Made by a program: the position numbers and the translations under genes
The notes under the pieces: model-generated
What the model saw: the letters and a program-made list of their open reading frames with translations, nothing else
Databases searched by the model: none
Told to the model about the DNA's origin: nothing
Part shown: positions 8,107 through 17,677 of the stretch, piece by piece
Position numbering within the stretch: position 1 is the first letter of the stretch
How the letters are laid out: every line of letters begins with the position of its first letter
DNA from: Hyphomicrobiales bacterium
GTDB taxonomy: Bacteria; Pseudomonadota; Alphaproteobacteria; Rhizobiales; Rhizobiaceae
Assembly: GCA_021775495.1 (NCBI GenBank)
Contig: JAJFHT010000167.1
Coordinates: forward strand, 1 to 34,487
Direction of reading: 5' to 3'
Length of the DNA: 34,487 nucleotides

Positions 8107-8576
8107 TCCGGTTCCTGTCGCTGATCTTCCGCATCATCGTCATTCTGATCGCCTATGTCGCGGCGGTTCTGTCAGCAACCCTGTTCCTTGCGGCGCTGAT
8201 CGCCGGCGGGTTCCAACCACAATCGGATCAGGAAATGATGGGGTTGTCGGCCGGGATGATCGTGGCGGTTCCGGTAATGTCGACGCTATTCGGCTACTAC
8301 AGCTTTGTGCCGGCAATGGTCCTTGTTTGCGTTTCAGAAATTCTCGGACGGCGGGACTGGCTGTTTCATGCGCTCGGTGGAGCGTTGATCGCGCTCCTGA
8401 TCATGGTCTGGCAATGGAGCCGTGAACCCGGATCGGTGCTTGATTCCGGTATCGCCTCGGCGGCGGTTGCTGCCGGCATTGTCGGCGGTTGGATCTACTG
8501 GCTGATCGCCGGCCGAAGGGCAGGGCATCGGATATCCGGATCGGAACCTACTTCGTCTGGGTCATCAGGATCTTGA
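8103..8576 (+). CDS. Unrecognised membrane protein, coupled to rlmN
   Basis: A protein of 157 residues if read from the GTG at 8103, which overlaps the rlmN stop in GTGA and so is probably translated by coupling. Four hydrophobic segments are visible near residues 5-32, 45-65, 83-103 and 120-138, and the C-terminal tail is rich in serine and glycine. I do not recognise a domain. No catalytic motif is seen. Its last 29 bases overlap the 3' end of the convergent lysE-type gene. A link to RlmN function is not implied beyond shared transcription. Confidence 0.72.
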   Translation: MIRFLSLIFRIIVILIAYVAAVLSATLFLAALIAGGFQPQSDQEMMGLSAGMIVAVPVMSTLFGYYSFVPAMVLVCVSEILGRRDWLFHALGGALIALLIMVWQWSREPGSVLDSGIASAAVAAGIVGGWIYWLIAGRRAGHRISGSEPTSSGSSGS

Positions 8577-9189
8577 CGGCGAATGCCGAGAACACCCCGG
8601 CAAACAACCAGTCGACGATCCGCGTAACCTTTGGGCTTTTCGACAGCAGAGCCGCAAAACCGTCGGCCGCGATGATCATCGGCAGCACCACCGGAAAAGC
8701 CACCAGGATCGACATCAATCCCAAAAACATCAGCTTGCCGGGAGCCTGCGGATCGCTGGCCGACACGAATTGCGGCAGGAATGTCATGTAGAACAGTATG
8801 ATCTTCGGATTCATCAGGTTGATCCCGACGCCCTTCACCCAATTGGCAAACAAAGTCCGGCCCTGTCCTGCCTTCTTTACCGGAGAAAACGCCGAACCCT
8901 GCCGGATCGCCTGAACCGCAAGCCAAATGAGATATCCCGCACCGACGATTTTCAGGGCCAGGAATGCGGATGGAGAGGCCACAATCAGCGCCGAAAGGCC
9001 GACAACCACCATGATCGTATGAATAAGAATTCCGGTCGAGGCGCCGAAAAAGCAGGCAAGTCCGGCCGCTCGGCCCTCGCTCAGCGCCCGCCCGACAAAC
9101 AGGGTCATATCCGGTCCCGGCGTAACCGCAAGCACGACGACTGCGACGGCAAACTGAACAATAATGGCGGTATCGGGAACGACAATCAT
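8548..9189 (-). CDS. LysE/RhtB-family amino-acid exporter
   Basis: A 213-residue protein with about six membrane segments. The family signature is near the N terminus, TPGPDMTLFVGRALSEGR, followed by GASTGILIHTIMVVVGLSAL and the second-half motif NLMNPKIILFYMTFLPQF. Family members export amino acids such as lysine, threonine or homoserine lactone by proton antiport; the substrate here cannot be read from the sequence. It stands alone on the minus strand, divergent from argG across a 181-base gap, and its tail overlaps the membrane protein gene at 8103-8576. Confidence 0.92.
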   Translation of the reverse strand: MIVVPDTAIIVQFAVAVVVLAVTPGPDMTLFVGRALSEGRAAGLACFFGASTGILIHTIMVVVGLSALIVASPSAFLALKIVGAGYLIWLAVQAIRQGSAFSPVKKAGQGRTLFANWVKGVGINLMNPKIILFYMTFLPQFVSASDPQAPGKLMFLGLMSILVAFPVVLPMIIAADGFAALLSKSPKVTRIVDWLFAGVFSAFAVKILMTQTK

Positions 9190-9370
9190 TTGGCTGGTCC
9201 TGAGGTGACAAATTCCATCTAAACCATGCCTCGATGTGTTGACAATCAGGGTTTGGTACGGTTTTCCGGAGATGGCCTTACAAGTTGCCGGTGTTGCAAT
9301 CAGCCAAGGCTTGATGCACTAGGCGATCATTCAGCCTTTCAGCACAGCAATCAACATTCGGATATCTCCT

Positions 9371-10594
9371 ATGACCAAGTGGAAAGACGTTAAAAAAGTC
9401 GTGCTCGCTTACTCCGGCGGGCTTGATACGTCGATCATTCTGAAATGGCTTCAGACCGAACTCGGTGCCGAAGTCGTGACCTTCACAGCCGATCTCGGCC
9501 AGGGCGATGAGCTGGAACCGGCACGGCGCAAGGCCGAAATGATGGGCATCAAGGATATTCATATCGAGGATGTCCGCGAGGAATTCGTGCGCGACTTCGT
9601 CTTTCCGATGTTCCGTGCCAATGCCGTCTATGAAGGCGTCTATCTGCTGGGAACCTCGATTGCCCGTCCGTTGATCTCCAAACGGCTGGTCGAGATCGCC
9701 GCCGAAACCGGCGCCGACGCTATTGCTCACGGTGCCACGGGCAAGGGCAACGATCAGGTCCGGTTCGAATTATCCGCATATGCGCTCAATCCCGACCTCA
9801 AGGTCATCGCGCCGTGGCGCGACTGGAACTTCAAATCGCGTACTGATCTGATCAATTTTGCCGAAGCCCATCAGATTCCGGTCCCGAAGGACAAACAGGG
9901 CGAAGCGCCGTTCTCGGTCGATGCCAACCTGCTGCATTCTTCCTCGGAAGGAAAGGTTCTGGAAGATCCGTGGTGCGAAGCGCCCGAATATGTCTACCAG
10001 CGCACGATTTCACCGATGGATGCTCCGGATCAGCCGACCGAGGTCACGATCACGTTCGAACGCGGTGATGCCGTCGCGCTGAATGGCAATCGCTTGTCGC
10101 CGGCAACGCTTTTCGGTCAACTCAACGACCTTGCCCGCGACAACGGGATAGGCCGGCTCGACCTGGTCGAGAATCGTTTTGTCGGAATGAAGTCGCGCGG
10201 CATCTATGAAACCCCGGGCGGAACGATCTTGTTGACCGCTCACCGGGCGATGGAATCGATCACCCTCGACCGCGGTGCGGCGCATCTCAAGGACGAGTTG
10301 ATGCCGCGTTACGCTGAACTGATCTACAACGGTTTCTGGTTCTCGCCGGAACGTGAAATGCTGCAGGCCGCGATTGATCACAGTCAGGCCGAGGTCGAAG
10401 GTGATGTCCGGCTCAAACTTTACAAGGGCAATGTCATCGTCACCGGACGGCAATCGGACAAATCGCTCTACGACGATGCTTTGGTGACGTTCGAGGACGA
10501 CCGTGGCGCCTATGATCAGAAGGATGCCGAGGGCTTCATCCGGCTCAATGCCCTTCGCCTCAGAACGCTGGCCGCCCGCAACCGCAACAGTTGA
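9371..10594 (+). CDS. argG: Argininosuccinate synthase
   Basis: A 407-residue full-length enzyme of arginine biosynthesis, joining citrulline and aspartate at the cost of ATP. The N-type ATP pyrophosphatase loop AYSGGLDTS is at residues 13-21. Other conserved blocks are [12 protein letters not shown] and [19 protein letters not shown]. The 181 bases upstream contain TTGACA at 9239-9244, which could be a -35 box, though no matching -10 was found. The stop TGA overlaps the ATG of the next gene (TGATG), so the two are probably translated in a coupled way. Confidence 0.97.
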   Translation: MTKWKDVKKVVLAYSGGLDTSIILKWLQTELGAEVVTFTADLGQGDELEPARRKAEMMGIKDIHIEDVREEFVRDFVFPMFRANAVYEGVYLLGTSIARPLISKRLVEIAAETGADAIAHGATGKGNDQVRFELSAYALNPDLKVIAPWRDWNFKSRTDLINFAEAHQIPVPKDKQGEAPFSVDANLLHSSSEGKVLEDPWCEAPEYVYQRTISPMDAPDQPTEVTITFERGDAVALNGNRLSPATLFGQLNDLARDNGIGRLDLVENRFVGMKSRGIYETPGGTILLTAHRAMESITLDRGAAHLKDELMPRYAELIYNGFWFSPEREMLQAAIDHSQAEVEGDVRLKLYKGNVIVTGRQSDKSLYDDALVTFEDDRGAYDQKDAEGFIRLNALRLRTLAARNRNS

Positions 10595-11970
10595 TGATGG
10601 ACGCCGAGCCGGAAGATGCGGACAACGATTCGGTTGCCCGGTCGGCCAACCGGAAATCGGCATCACGGCGGACGTTCTGGATTGTCGGCGGGCTGTTCGC
10701 CATCGCCGCGGCACTGGTGGTCATCGGCGGTAACTGGTGGCTGAGCCGCGATACGGGCGCAATTTTCCTGCGGGTCGGAACGGGTCCGATCGGATCTGAT
10801 TCCCACGTGCTGATGCGCGAGACCGCCGAGGTCGTGCGGCGTCATTCCGACGATTTGCGGTTGCAGGTGATCGCCACGCGCGATCCATCCGAAAACATCT
10901 CGTTGCTGAATTCCGGCCAGATCGACGCGGCTGCAATCCGCGCCGACACGCCGGTAGTCTCCGACGTTCGTATCATTGCAAATCTCTATTCGGATTATTT
11001 TCACCTCATAGTCGATGGCGGCGCCCCGGCTTTCGAAATCGACGACGTCACACGATTGCGCATCGCGATACCGCAATTCGGCACGGATGCCTTCCGTTCC
11101 TTCTGGGTGATTGCCGATCACTACGACCTGCCGATAGACCGCTTCGACTGGACGGCAACGGATTTTTCAACCGCCCGGGACGGATTGCTTGACGGTAGAT
11201 TCGATGCGCTTTTCACGGTGCGCTCGCTACGCGACCGCGCCCTGCTGCTTCTGTTCGAGGACGCACAATTGAAGTCAAGGCGATTGCGTTACCTGCCGAT
11301 AAGACAGGCCGAGGCGATATCACTGAAACGACCCTTTCTGGGCGCCGGTACGATTCCCGCCGGTGCATTGTCGGGCGCCGGACCTGTCCCGTTTCGACCG
11401 ACCCCGACCGGCACCGTTGAACGCATCCTGGTCACCCGTGAACAGGTTTCCTCTGAATCCGTTCGCCAACTGACCGAAATCCTTTTTGAGCATCGGCTGG
11501 ATCTGACCATCCGCTTTGCACTGGCGTCTGCCATCAGCGCGCCGAACGAATCCGTCGGGCTCAATATCCCGCTGCATGAGGGCGCCGAACAGTTCTACAC
11601 CCGGGACCAGCCGGGATTTCTGCAGGAAAACGCCGAACCGATTGCCTTGATGGTCACCGTTTTCGCCATGCTGGTCTCCGCATTGCTGGCGCTGCGCTCA
11701 AGGCTGGTGGCCAGTCAGAAGAATCGCGCCGACAAATACAATCACCAGCTGCTCGACCTGAATGCCCGCGCCGCCGTCAGTTCATCTCTGCCGGATTTGG
11801 CCGGCATGCGCTCCGAACTGAACAAGATCCTCGAGATTGTCGTGATCGCACTCGACACCGATGAGGTGACCGACGAAGGATTTCAGTCCTTTGCGCTGCT
11901 GTGGGAATCCGTTCGCGATACGATCAGGGACCGGCAGTCCGAACTTGCGCGAACCGGTACGCAGACCTAG
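10594..11970 (+). CDS. TAXI-type TRAP solute-binding protein, membrane anchored
   Basis: A protein of 458 residues from the ATG at 10594 (another ATG at 10597). One membrane segment lies near residues 27-48, then a periplasmic TAXI/NMT1-like binding domain starts with FLRVGTGPIGSDSHVLM and includes SLLNSGQIDAAAIRADTPVV. A second membrane segment (about residues 348-368) is followed by a roughly 90-residue charged cytoplasmic tail. TAXI proteins normally deliver ligands to a fused TRAP permease, but no TRAP permease gene is present. The overlap with argG suggests co-regulation with arginine synthesis; the ligand is unknown. Confidence 0.82.
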   Translation: MMDAEPEDADNDSVARSANRKSASRRTFWIVGGLFAIAAALVVIGGNWWLSRDTGAIFLRVGTGPIGSDSHVLMRETAEVVRRHSDDLRLQVIATRDPSENISLLNSGQIDAAAIRADTPVVSDVRIIANLYSDYFHLIVDGGAPAFEIDDVTRLRIAIPQFGTDAFRSFWVIADHYDLPIDRFDWTATDFSTARDGLLDGRFDALFTVRSLRDRALLLLFEDAQLKSRRLRYLPIRQAEAISLKRPFLGAGTIPAGALSGAGPVPFRPTPTGTVERILVTREQVSSESVRQLTEILFEHRLDLTIRFALASAISAPNESVGLNIPLHEGAEQFYTRDQPGFLQENAEPIALMVTVFAMLVSALLALRSRLVASQKNRADKYNHQLLDLNARAAVSSSLPDLAGMRSELNKILEIVVIALDTDEVTDEGFQSFALLWESVRDTIRDRQSELARTGTQT

Positions 11971-12053
11971 ATGAGCAACGAGGTTCGACGAATTTTCGAT
12001 CCCGATTTTCCCGGAGCGCCCTGTGCGCCAACATCCCGAAAGAGAACAATATA

Positions 12054-14111
12054 ATGAGCCAAGCCCGGATTGATCTGTCATCTTCGCCGCTGAGCCAGTG
12101 GAACGGGCCTCTCGGGCTGCCGGATTTTTCGGCTTTCGACGACACGGCATTCGAACCGGCGTTTGACGCAGCCTTAGCTGCCCACGCGGCGGAAATCGAT
12201 GCGATCGCGAAGAACCCCGATGGCCCGACAATCGACAACACCCTGCGCCCACTCGAATTGGCCGGTGACGCCCTGTCACGTATTTCGTCTATATTCTGGT
12301 GCCGCGCCGGTGCCCATACCAATGAGGTGATTCAGGGGCTGGAGCGCAAGATCTCGCCAAAAATGTCGCGGCATTTCTCAGCCATTGCGATGAACGACGA
12401 TCTGTTTGCCCGCATCGATGCGCTCTACGTCGGTCGTGAAAAGCTTGCTCTTGATGCCGAAACGGACCGGGTGCTGGAAAAAACCTGGAAGGGATTTGTC
12501 CGTTCCGGCGCGAAATTGCTGCCTGAACAGAAAACCCGGCTGGCGGCGATCAGCGAGCGACTGGCCCTGCTCGGCGCGCAATTTGGCCAGAATGTGCTGG
12601 CGGATGAAAAGGACTGGGCACTTTACCTGGACGACGGCCAGGATCTTGCCGGACTGCCCGACTTCCTGAGAACGGCAATGGCCGAAGCGGCCGAGGCGCG
12701 CGGCCACAAGGGCAAATACGCCGTCACCCTGTCGCGTTCCATTTATGAGCCCTTCACGACACTTTCGGACAATCGGCCCTTGCGCGAAAAGGCTTTCCGC
12801 GCCTTCACCATGCGCGGTGAAAACGGCGGGGAGGCCGATAATGTCTCCACCGTCGCCGAAACGCTGGCATTGCGTAACGAAAAGGCTGGGCTGTTGGGGT
12901 ACGAAACCTACACGGCGTTCAAACTCGATGACACGATGGCAAAAACGTCCCAATCGGTCATGGAACTGCTGCAGCCGGTCTGGGAGAAGGCTCTGGAACG
13001 CGCCGGTGAAGATCAACAGGAACTGCAGCGGCTGGCTGCTGCCGAGGGTCAAAATCACGCCATCGCGGCCTGGGACTGGCGCTATTATGCCGACAAGCTG
13101 CGCACCGAGCAGTTTGATTTTGATGAGGCTGAGATCAAGCCTTATCTGCAGTTAAAACAAGTCATCGCCGCCTGTTTCGATGTGGCCGGTCGGCTGTTCA
13201 ACATCGAATTTGAAGAAAAACCGGATGTCACAGCATGGCATCCCGATGCTCGGGTCTTTGAAGTGAAAAACCCGGATGGAAGCCGCCGCGGTGTGTTTGC
13301 CGCGGACTATTTTGCCCGCCCCTCCAAACGATCCGGAGCCTGGATGAGCGCGCTGCAATCCGGCTATCACCTTGGCGGCGGGTCCGAACCGATCATCTAC
13401 AACATCATGAATTTCGCCAAACCGCCAAGGGGTGAACCGGCATTGCTTTCCTTCGACGAAGCAAAGACGCTGTTTCACGAATTCGGCCATGCGCTGCATG
13501 GGCTTTTGACCGAGGTGAACTGGCCGTCGGTTTCCGGCACATCGGTCTCGCGGGATTTCGTCGAATTGCCGTCGCAGCTCTACGAGCATTGGCTGACCGT
13601 TCCGGAAATCCTGAAGAAATATGCCGTGCATTACAAAACGGGCGAGCCGATCCCGGCCGAATTGCTGGACAAGGTACTGGCGGCTCAGACCTTCGACGCC
13701 GGGTTTGGTGCGGTGGAATTCACCGCATCGGCATTGGTCGATATGGCATTTCATACCGCTGGAAAAACACCGGACGATCCAATTCGTTTCGAAAACGAAA
13801 CGCTCAGAGATCTCAAAATGCCGGATGCCATCGCGATGCGCCACCGCACCCCGCATTTCGCCCATGTTTTCGCCGGTGACGGCTATTCCGCCGGTTATTA
13901 TTCATACATGTGGTCGGAGGTTCTGGATGCCGATGCTTTTGCCGCGTTCGAGGAATCCGGTGACCCTTTTGATCCGGCACTGGCGGATAAACTCAGACGT
14001 CACATCTACAGTGCGGGCGGCACGGCGGACCCCGAAGACCTTTACATGGCCTTTCGCGGCCGCATGCCGAAACCCGATGCAATGATGAAAAAACGCGGGC
14101 TGGTCACATAA
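12054..14111 (+). CDS. M3-family zinc metallopeptidase (oligopeptidase A/Dcp type)
   Basis: A 685-residue protein from the ATG at 12054 (MSQARIDLSS), preceded by AAGAGAAC; the longer in-frame extension runs through non-conserved sequence overlapping the previous gene. The zinc motif HEFGH is at residues 475-479 in TLFHEFGHALHG, with the third ligand glutamate at E504 in DFVELPSQLYEHW. Late conserved blocks such as FAHVFAGDGYSAGYYSYMWS are in place. These cytoplasmic enzymes cut short peptides; the sequence does not clearly separate oligopeptidase A from dipeptidyl carboxypeptidase, hence no symbol. It converges on asd with 14 bases between stops. Confidence 0.95.
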   Translation: MSQARIDLSSSPLSQWNGPLGLPDFSAFDDTAFEPAFDAALAAHAAEIDAIAKNPDGPTIDNTLRPLELAGDALSRISSIFWCRAGAHTNEVIQGLERKISPKMSRHFSAIAMNDDLFARIDALYVGREKLALDAETDRVLEKTWKGFVRSGAKLLPEQKTRLAAISERLALLGAQFGQNVLADEKDWALYLDDGQDLAGLPDFLRTAMAEAAEARGHKGKYAVTLSRSIYEPFTTLSDNRPLREKAFRAFTMRGENGGEADNVSTVAETLALRNEKAGLLGYETYTAFKLDDTMAKTSQSVMELLQPVWEKALERAGEDQQELQRLAAAEGQNHAIAAWDWRYYADKLRTEQFDFDEAEIKPYLQLKQVIAACFDVAGRLFNIEFEEKPDVTAWHPDARVFEVKNPDGSRRGVFAADYFARPSKRSGAWMSALQSGYHLGGGSEPIIYNIMNFAKPPRGEPALLSFDEAKTLFHEFGHALHGLLTEVNWPSVSGTSVSRDFVELPSQLYEHWLTVPEILKKYAVHYKTGEPIPAELLDKVLAAQTFDAGFGAVEFTASALVDMAFHTAGKTPDDPIRFENETLRDLKMPDAIAMRHRTPHFAHVFAGDGYSAGYYSYMWSEVLDADAFAAFEESGDPFDPALADKLRRHIYSAGGTADPEDLYMAFRGRMPKPDAMMKKRGLVT

Positions 14112-14125
14112 TCGGATCGCGCCGG

Positions 14126-15163
14126 CTATGCAGCCTGGCTTCGTGGCTTGATCAGGCCGCGGCCGATCAGCAACTCAGCGATCTGCACCGTGTTGAGCGC
14201 CGCACCCTTGCGCAGATTGTCTGAAACGACCCACATGGAGATACCATTGTCGATCGTGCTGTCGTCACGAATGCGCGAAATATAGGTCGCGTCCTCACCG
14301 GCCGATTCGACCGGCGTGATGTAGCCACCATCTTCGAGTTTGTCGATAACCAGACAACCTGGCGCATCGCGCAGGATCTCGCGCGCCTGATCGGCGGTCA
14401 TCTCGTCCTCGAATTCGATATTGATCGCTTCGGAATGGCCGACAAAAACCGGTACCCTGACGCAGGTTGCCGTCAGCTTGATGCGCGGGTCGAGCATCTT
14501 CTTGGTCTCGGCGACCATCTTCCACTCTTCCTTGGTCGAGCCGTCTTCCATGAAATCATCGATATGCGGAATGCAGTTGAACGCAATGCGCTTGGTGAAC
14601 TTCTTCGCCTCGACCGGATCGGCGACAAACACCGCGCGGGTCTGTTCGAAAAGCTCGTCCATGCCTTCCTTGCCGGCTCCGGAAACCGACTGGTAGGTCG
14701 ACACCACGACCCGTTTGATCCTGACAACATCATGCAGCGGCTTCAGCGCCACGACCAGCTGCGCGGTCGAGCAGTTGGGATTGGCGATGATGTTCTTCTT
14801 CGTGAATCCCTCCACCGCGTCCGCATTGACCTCGGGAACCACCAGCGGAACCGCCGCGTCGTAGCGCCAGGCCGAGGAATTGTCGATGACGACGCAGCCT
14901 TTGGCGCCGATGGCAGGAGACCATTCTTTCGACACCGAACCGCCGGCCGACATCAGGCAGATATCGGTATCGGAGAAGTCGTAATTTTCCAGCGCCGCCA
15001 CCTTTAGCGTGCGGTCGCCAAACGACACTTCCGTACCCAAGGAACGGCGAGAGGCGAGAGCGACAACGTCGCTGGCGGGAAATCCGCGCTCTTCCAGAAT
15101 GTTGAGCATTTCCCGCCCGACATTCCCGGTAGCGCCGACGATTGCGATCTTGAAACCAGTCAT
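14126..15163 (-). CDS. asd: Aspartate-semialdehyde dehydrogenase
   Basis: A 345-residue enzyme making aspartate semialdehyde for lysine, threonine, methionine and diaminopimelate synthesis. The NADP-binding motif GATGNVGREML is at residues 10-20. The catalytic cysteine is C131 in NPNCSTAQ, the acid/base histidine H243 in FVGHSEA, and SGAGKEGMDEL at 161-171 is the substrate loop. It lies downstream of leuB on the same strand, with a small putative gene and a GC-rich hairpin between them. Confidence 0.97.
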   Translation of the reverse strand: MTGFKIAIVGATGNVGREMLNILEERGFPASDVVALASRRSLGTEVSFGDRTLKVAALENYDFSDTDICLMSAGGSVSKEWSPAIGAKGCVVIDNSSAWRYDAAVPLVVPEVNADAVEGFTKKNIIANPNCSTAQLVVALKPLHDVVRIKRVVVSTYQSVSGAGKEGMDELFEQTRAVFVADPVEAKKFTKRIAFNCIPHIDDFMEDGSTKEEWKMVAETKKMLDPRIKLTATCVRVPVFVGHSEAINIEFEDEMTADQAREILRDAPGCLVIDKLEDGGYITPVESAGEDATYISRIRDDSTIDNGISMWVVSDNLRKGAALNTVQIAELLIGRGLIKPRSQAA

Positions 15164-15219
15164 TTCAGTTCTGTCTCCGCTCCCCTGGATAATGCCCGTC
15201 AGACGACATGGGCCTTCTT

Positions 15220-15240
15220 TCCCCGGGGCTGCCCCGGGGA
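15220..15240. terminator. GC-rich perfect hairpin, possible terminator
   Basis: TCCCCGGGG at 15220-15228 pairs with CCCCGGGGA at 15232-15240 across a 3-base loop. It lies 22 bases beyond the stop of the small minus-strand gene and 56 bases ahead of asd. No U-run follows on either strand, so it may slow or stop transcription by another route, or may be a simple repeat; each CCCCGGGG arm is itself palindromic. Confidence 0.4.
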
Positions 15241-15262
15241 GATATCGGGCAAACCGGGAAAA

Positions 15263-15379
15263 TCAGACCGTTTTGGTGGTCTTCGTGATGCTGCGTTTGA
15301 TGGCATTGGACGAACGGACAGTGCCGGCCGCAGCAGCTGCAGTCGGTGCGGTAAGAAAGGCAAGAACCAATCCGCGCAT
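15263..15379 (-). CDS. Small putative exported peptide (38 residues)
   Basis: The frame starts MRGLVLAFLTAPTAAAAAGT and ends with a basic, serine/threonine-rich tail. The reason to believe it is the ribosome binding site GGAGA, 6 bases before the ATG, and the signal-peptide-like start: one basic residue followed by a hydrophobic stretch and AAAAAG as a possible cleavage site. After cleavage only about 20 residues would remain. It lies between leuB (62 bases upstream) and asd on the same strand. I do not recognise a family, and it could be a chance frame. Confidence 0.45.
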   Translation of the reverse strand: MRGLVLAFLTAPTAAAAAGTVRSSNAIKRSITKTTKTV

Positions 15380-15440
15380 TTTTATCTCTCCGTTTCCAGC
15401 GCCGCTTTTACGCCGTTTCGTGCCAGAGTCAATCGGCCTA

Positions 15441-16544
15441 TCAGCCTTGAAAAGCTGACAGTATCGCATCGCCCATGGTGCTGGTGTTCACTTCACGCAT
15501 TCCGTCCGACATGATATCGCGGGTACGAAGCCCGTCGTCGAGCACCTTGGCAATGGCGCTCTCCACCCGGTCGGCTTCCTCAACCATCTCGAAGGAATAT
15601 CGCAGGCACATGGCAAATGACGCGATCATGGCGATCGGATTGGCCAGTCCCTGACCCGAAATATCCGGTGCCGATCCGTGTACGGGTTCATACAGTGCCT
15701 TGCGCTTGCCGGTCTTTGCATCCGGTGCGCCGAGCGATGCGGACGGCAGCATGCCGAGCGAACCGGTCAGCATCGCGGCAACGTCCGACAGCATGTCGCC
15801 AAACAGATTGTCGGTAACAATGACGTCGAACTGTTTCGGCTGCCGCACCAGCTGCATGCCGCCGGCATCGGCCAGCATGTGATCGAGGGTCACGTCGGAA
15901 TATTTGGCCTTGTGGATGGCGGTTACCACTTCGTTCCACAGCACGCCGGACTTCATGACGTTGCGTTTTTCCATCGACGTCACCCGGTTCTGGCGGGTCC
16001 GCGCCAGTTCGAAGGCGACACCGGAAATGCGCTCGATCTCGAACGTGTCATAGACCTGGGTATCGATGGCCCGCTTCTGGCCATTGCCGAGATCGATGAT
16101 TTCTTTCGGCTCTCCGAAATAGACGCCGCCGGTCAATTCGCGGACAATGAGAATATCGAGGCCTTCGATCAATTCCTGCTTCAGCGAAGACGACGCCGAC
16201 AATGCCGGATAGCAGATCGCCGGCCGCAGATTTGCGAACAGCTCGAGTTCCTTGCGCAATCGCAAAAGCCCGGCTTCGGGGCGGACATCATAGGGAACGC
16301 TGTCCCACTTCGGGCCGCCGACGGCGCCAAATAGTACGGCATCGCATGCCAGCGCCTTTTCCATGTCTGTGTCGGAAATCGACTTGCCATGAGCATCATA
16401 GGCTGAACCACCAACCAGGCCTTCCGAGACCTCGAAGCCGCTGCCGAGAGCCTCGTTCATGTGGCCGATCAGCTTGCGGACTTCGTCCATGGCTTCGGGG
16501 CCGATCCCGTCACCGGGCAGGAGAAACAGCGAACGCGTTGTCAT
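15441..16544 (-). CDS. leuB: 3-isopropylmalate dehydrogenase
   Basis: A 367-residue enzyme of leucine biosynthesis that oxidises and decarboxylates 3-isopropylmalate. It begins with the family start [17 protein letters not shown]. The substrate arginines are in [17 protein letters not shown], the catalytic tyrosine in YDTFEIERI, and the metal-binding aspartates in [17 protein letters not shown]. The NAD-binding motif [18 protein letters not shown] is complete. AGAGG precedes the start. leuD lies about 4 kb away on the same strand, separated by unrelated plus-strand genes, and leuC is not in the window. Confidence 0.97.
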   Translation of the reverse strand: MTTRSLFLLPGDGIGPEAMDEVRKLIGHMNEALGSGFEVSEGLVGGSAYDAHGKSISDTDMEKALACDAVLFGAVGGPKWDSVPYDVRPEAGLLRLRKELELFANLRPAICYPALSASSSLKQELIEGLDILIVRELTGGVYFGEPKEIIDLGNGQKRAIDTQVYDTFEIERISGVAFELARTRQNRVTSMEKRNVMKSGVLWNEVVTAIHKAKYSDVTLDHMLADAGGMQLVRQPKQFDVIVTDNLFGDMLSDVAAMLTGSLGMLPSASLGAPDAKTGKRKALYEPVHGSAPDISGQGLANPIAMIASFAMCLRYSFEMVEEADRVESAIAKVLDDGLRTRDIMSDGMREVNTSTMGDAILSAFQG

Positions 16545-16662
16545 TTGGAAAAAACCTCTTGCTGGAGAACATGGGCGGTCTTATTGGACGGCCCCGCCCG
16601 GCGCAAGACGCAAAACCGCGCGGGCATCTCAGTGCAGCGGACAAGTCTGCCCGCCCGTGCCG

Positions 16663-17538
16663 TCAGGCCGGGTCGGTGTAGCGTTTTTCCATGGCATCGA
16701 GGGACGGTTTTCCGACCAGCCTCTGGCGTTCGGAAAAGCTCGCGACAAGTCCATCCGTCTCGCAGACCGCACCTGTCTGCTTCAGTGCCGTCAAGGCATC
16801 CTGCATGCCCTTGATCGCCCCTTGGAGGGATGCATTGGCATAGAGCACCATGCCAACGCCGATATCCTGCAAGGTTTCAAGCGCCGTATCGGGCGTTTGG
16901 CCGCCGATCACCATATTGACGACCTGCGGTGCAGGCAGCCGCTCGACGATCGTCCGGATATCTTGCGCCTTTTTCGGTGCCTCGACAAAGGTTACATCCG
17001 CGCCGGCTTCAATAAACCGTTCGGCCCGCTCAAGCGCGTCCTGAAGACCATGCACCGCATAGGCATCGGTGCGGGCAATGACCAGAAAATCGTCACTTTG
17101 CCGCGCATCGACCGCGGCCTTGACCTTCTGCACCATTTCATCGGCGGCAATGACGTTCTTGCCGGCAAAGTGGCCGCATTTTTTCGGGAAGACCTGATCC
17201 TCCAGCTGAATGGCATTTGCGCCGGCACGTTCAAAACCGCGCAGCGTGTGCCAGACATTCACCGGGTTGCCAAAACCCGTATCGCCATCAACGATTAGCG
17301 GCAGATTTGTGATGTTTCTGACATTGGCCAATGTTTCGGTCATCTGGCTGGGTGTTATCAGTCCGACATCCGGCAATCCCAACTGGGCATTGGTAACCCC
17401 GGCGCCGGTGAGATAGAGCGCCTTGAAACCGATATCTTCGGCAATGCGCGCCGCCAGTGCATTCATCACGCCGGGCACCAGCAGCCCGTTGCGCGCCTCG
17501 ATCAACTGTCTCAGACGCGCTCCCTGATTCTCGCTCAC
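16663..17538 (-). CDS. Isocitrate lyase/PEP mutase superfamily enzyme
   Basis: A 291-residue TIM-barrel protein. Magnesium and substrate residues are visible in DGDTGFG (84-90) and QLED (111-114). The loop KKCGH at 119-123 holds the cysteine that lyases of the family use, which favours a C-C lyase such as methylisocitrate lyase or dimethylmalate lyase over a phosphonate mutase. It lacks specific marks of PrpB, so the substrate is left open; oxaloacetate decarboxylase activity is another option. It is divergent from the isochorismatase gene, with 139 bases between starts, and is followed by leuB on the same strand. Confidence 0.85.
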   Translation of the reverse strand: MSENQGARLRQLIEARNGLLVPGVMNALAARIAEDIGFKALYLTGAGVTNAQLGLPDVGLITPSQMTETLANVRNITNLPLIVDGDTGFGNPVNVWHTLRGFERAGANAIQLEDQVFPKKCGHFAGKNVIAADEMVQKVKAAVDARQSDDFLVIARTDAYAVHGLQDALERAERFIEAGADVTFVEAPKKAQDIRTIVERLPAPQVVNMVIGGQTPDTALETLQDIGVGMVLYANASLQGAIKGMQDALTALKQTGAVCETDGLVASFSERQRLVGKPSLDAMEKRYTDPA

Positions 17539-17677
17539 CCATCATTCTCCGCTGCGACTTCAATTGACGGACACGATAGCCGTTCGAATGCCACATGGCG
17601 AACCCGGATGGAGAAGCATTGACGGAGTGCGGTTGCAAATCCGAAGATGTCACCGATCGACGGCTGCGGAGGACGAC

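Noticed and set aside
9239-9244. TTGACA as the argG promoter
   Set aside because: No acceptable -10 sequence lies 16-18 bases downstream, so it is mentioned only as a possible -35 box in the argG entry.
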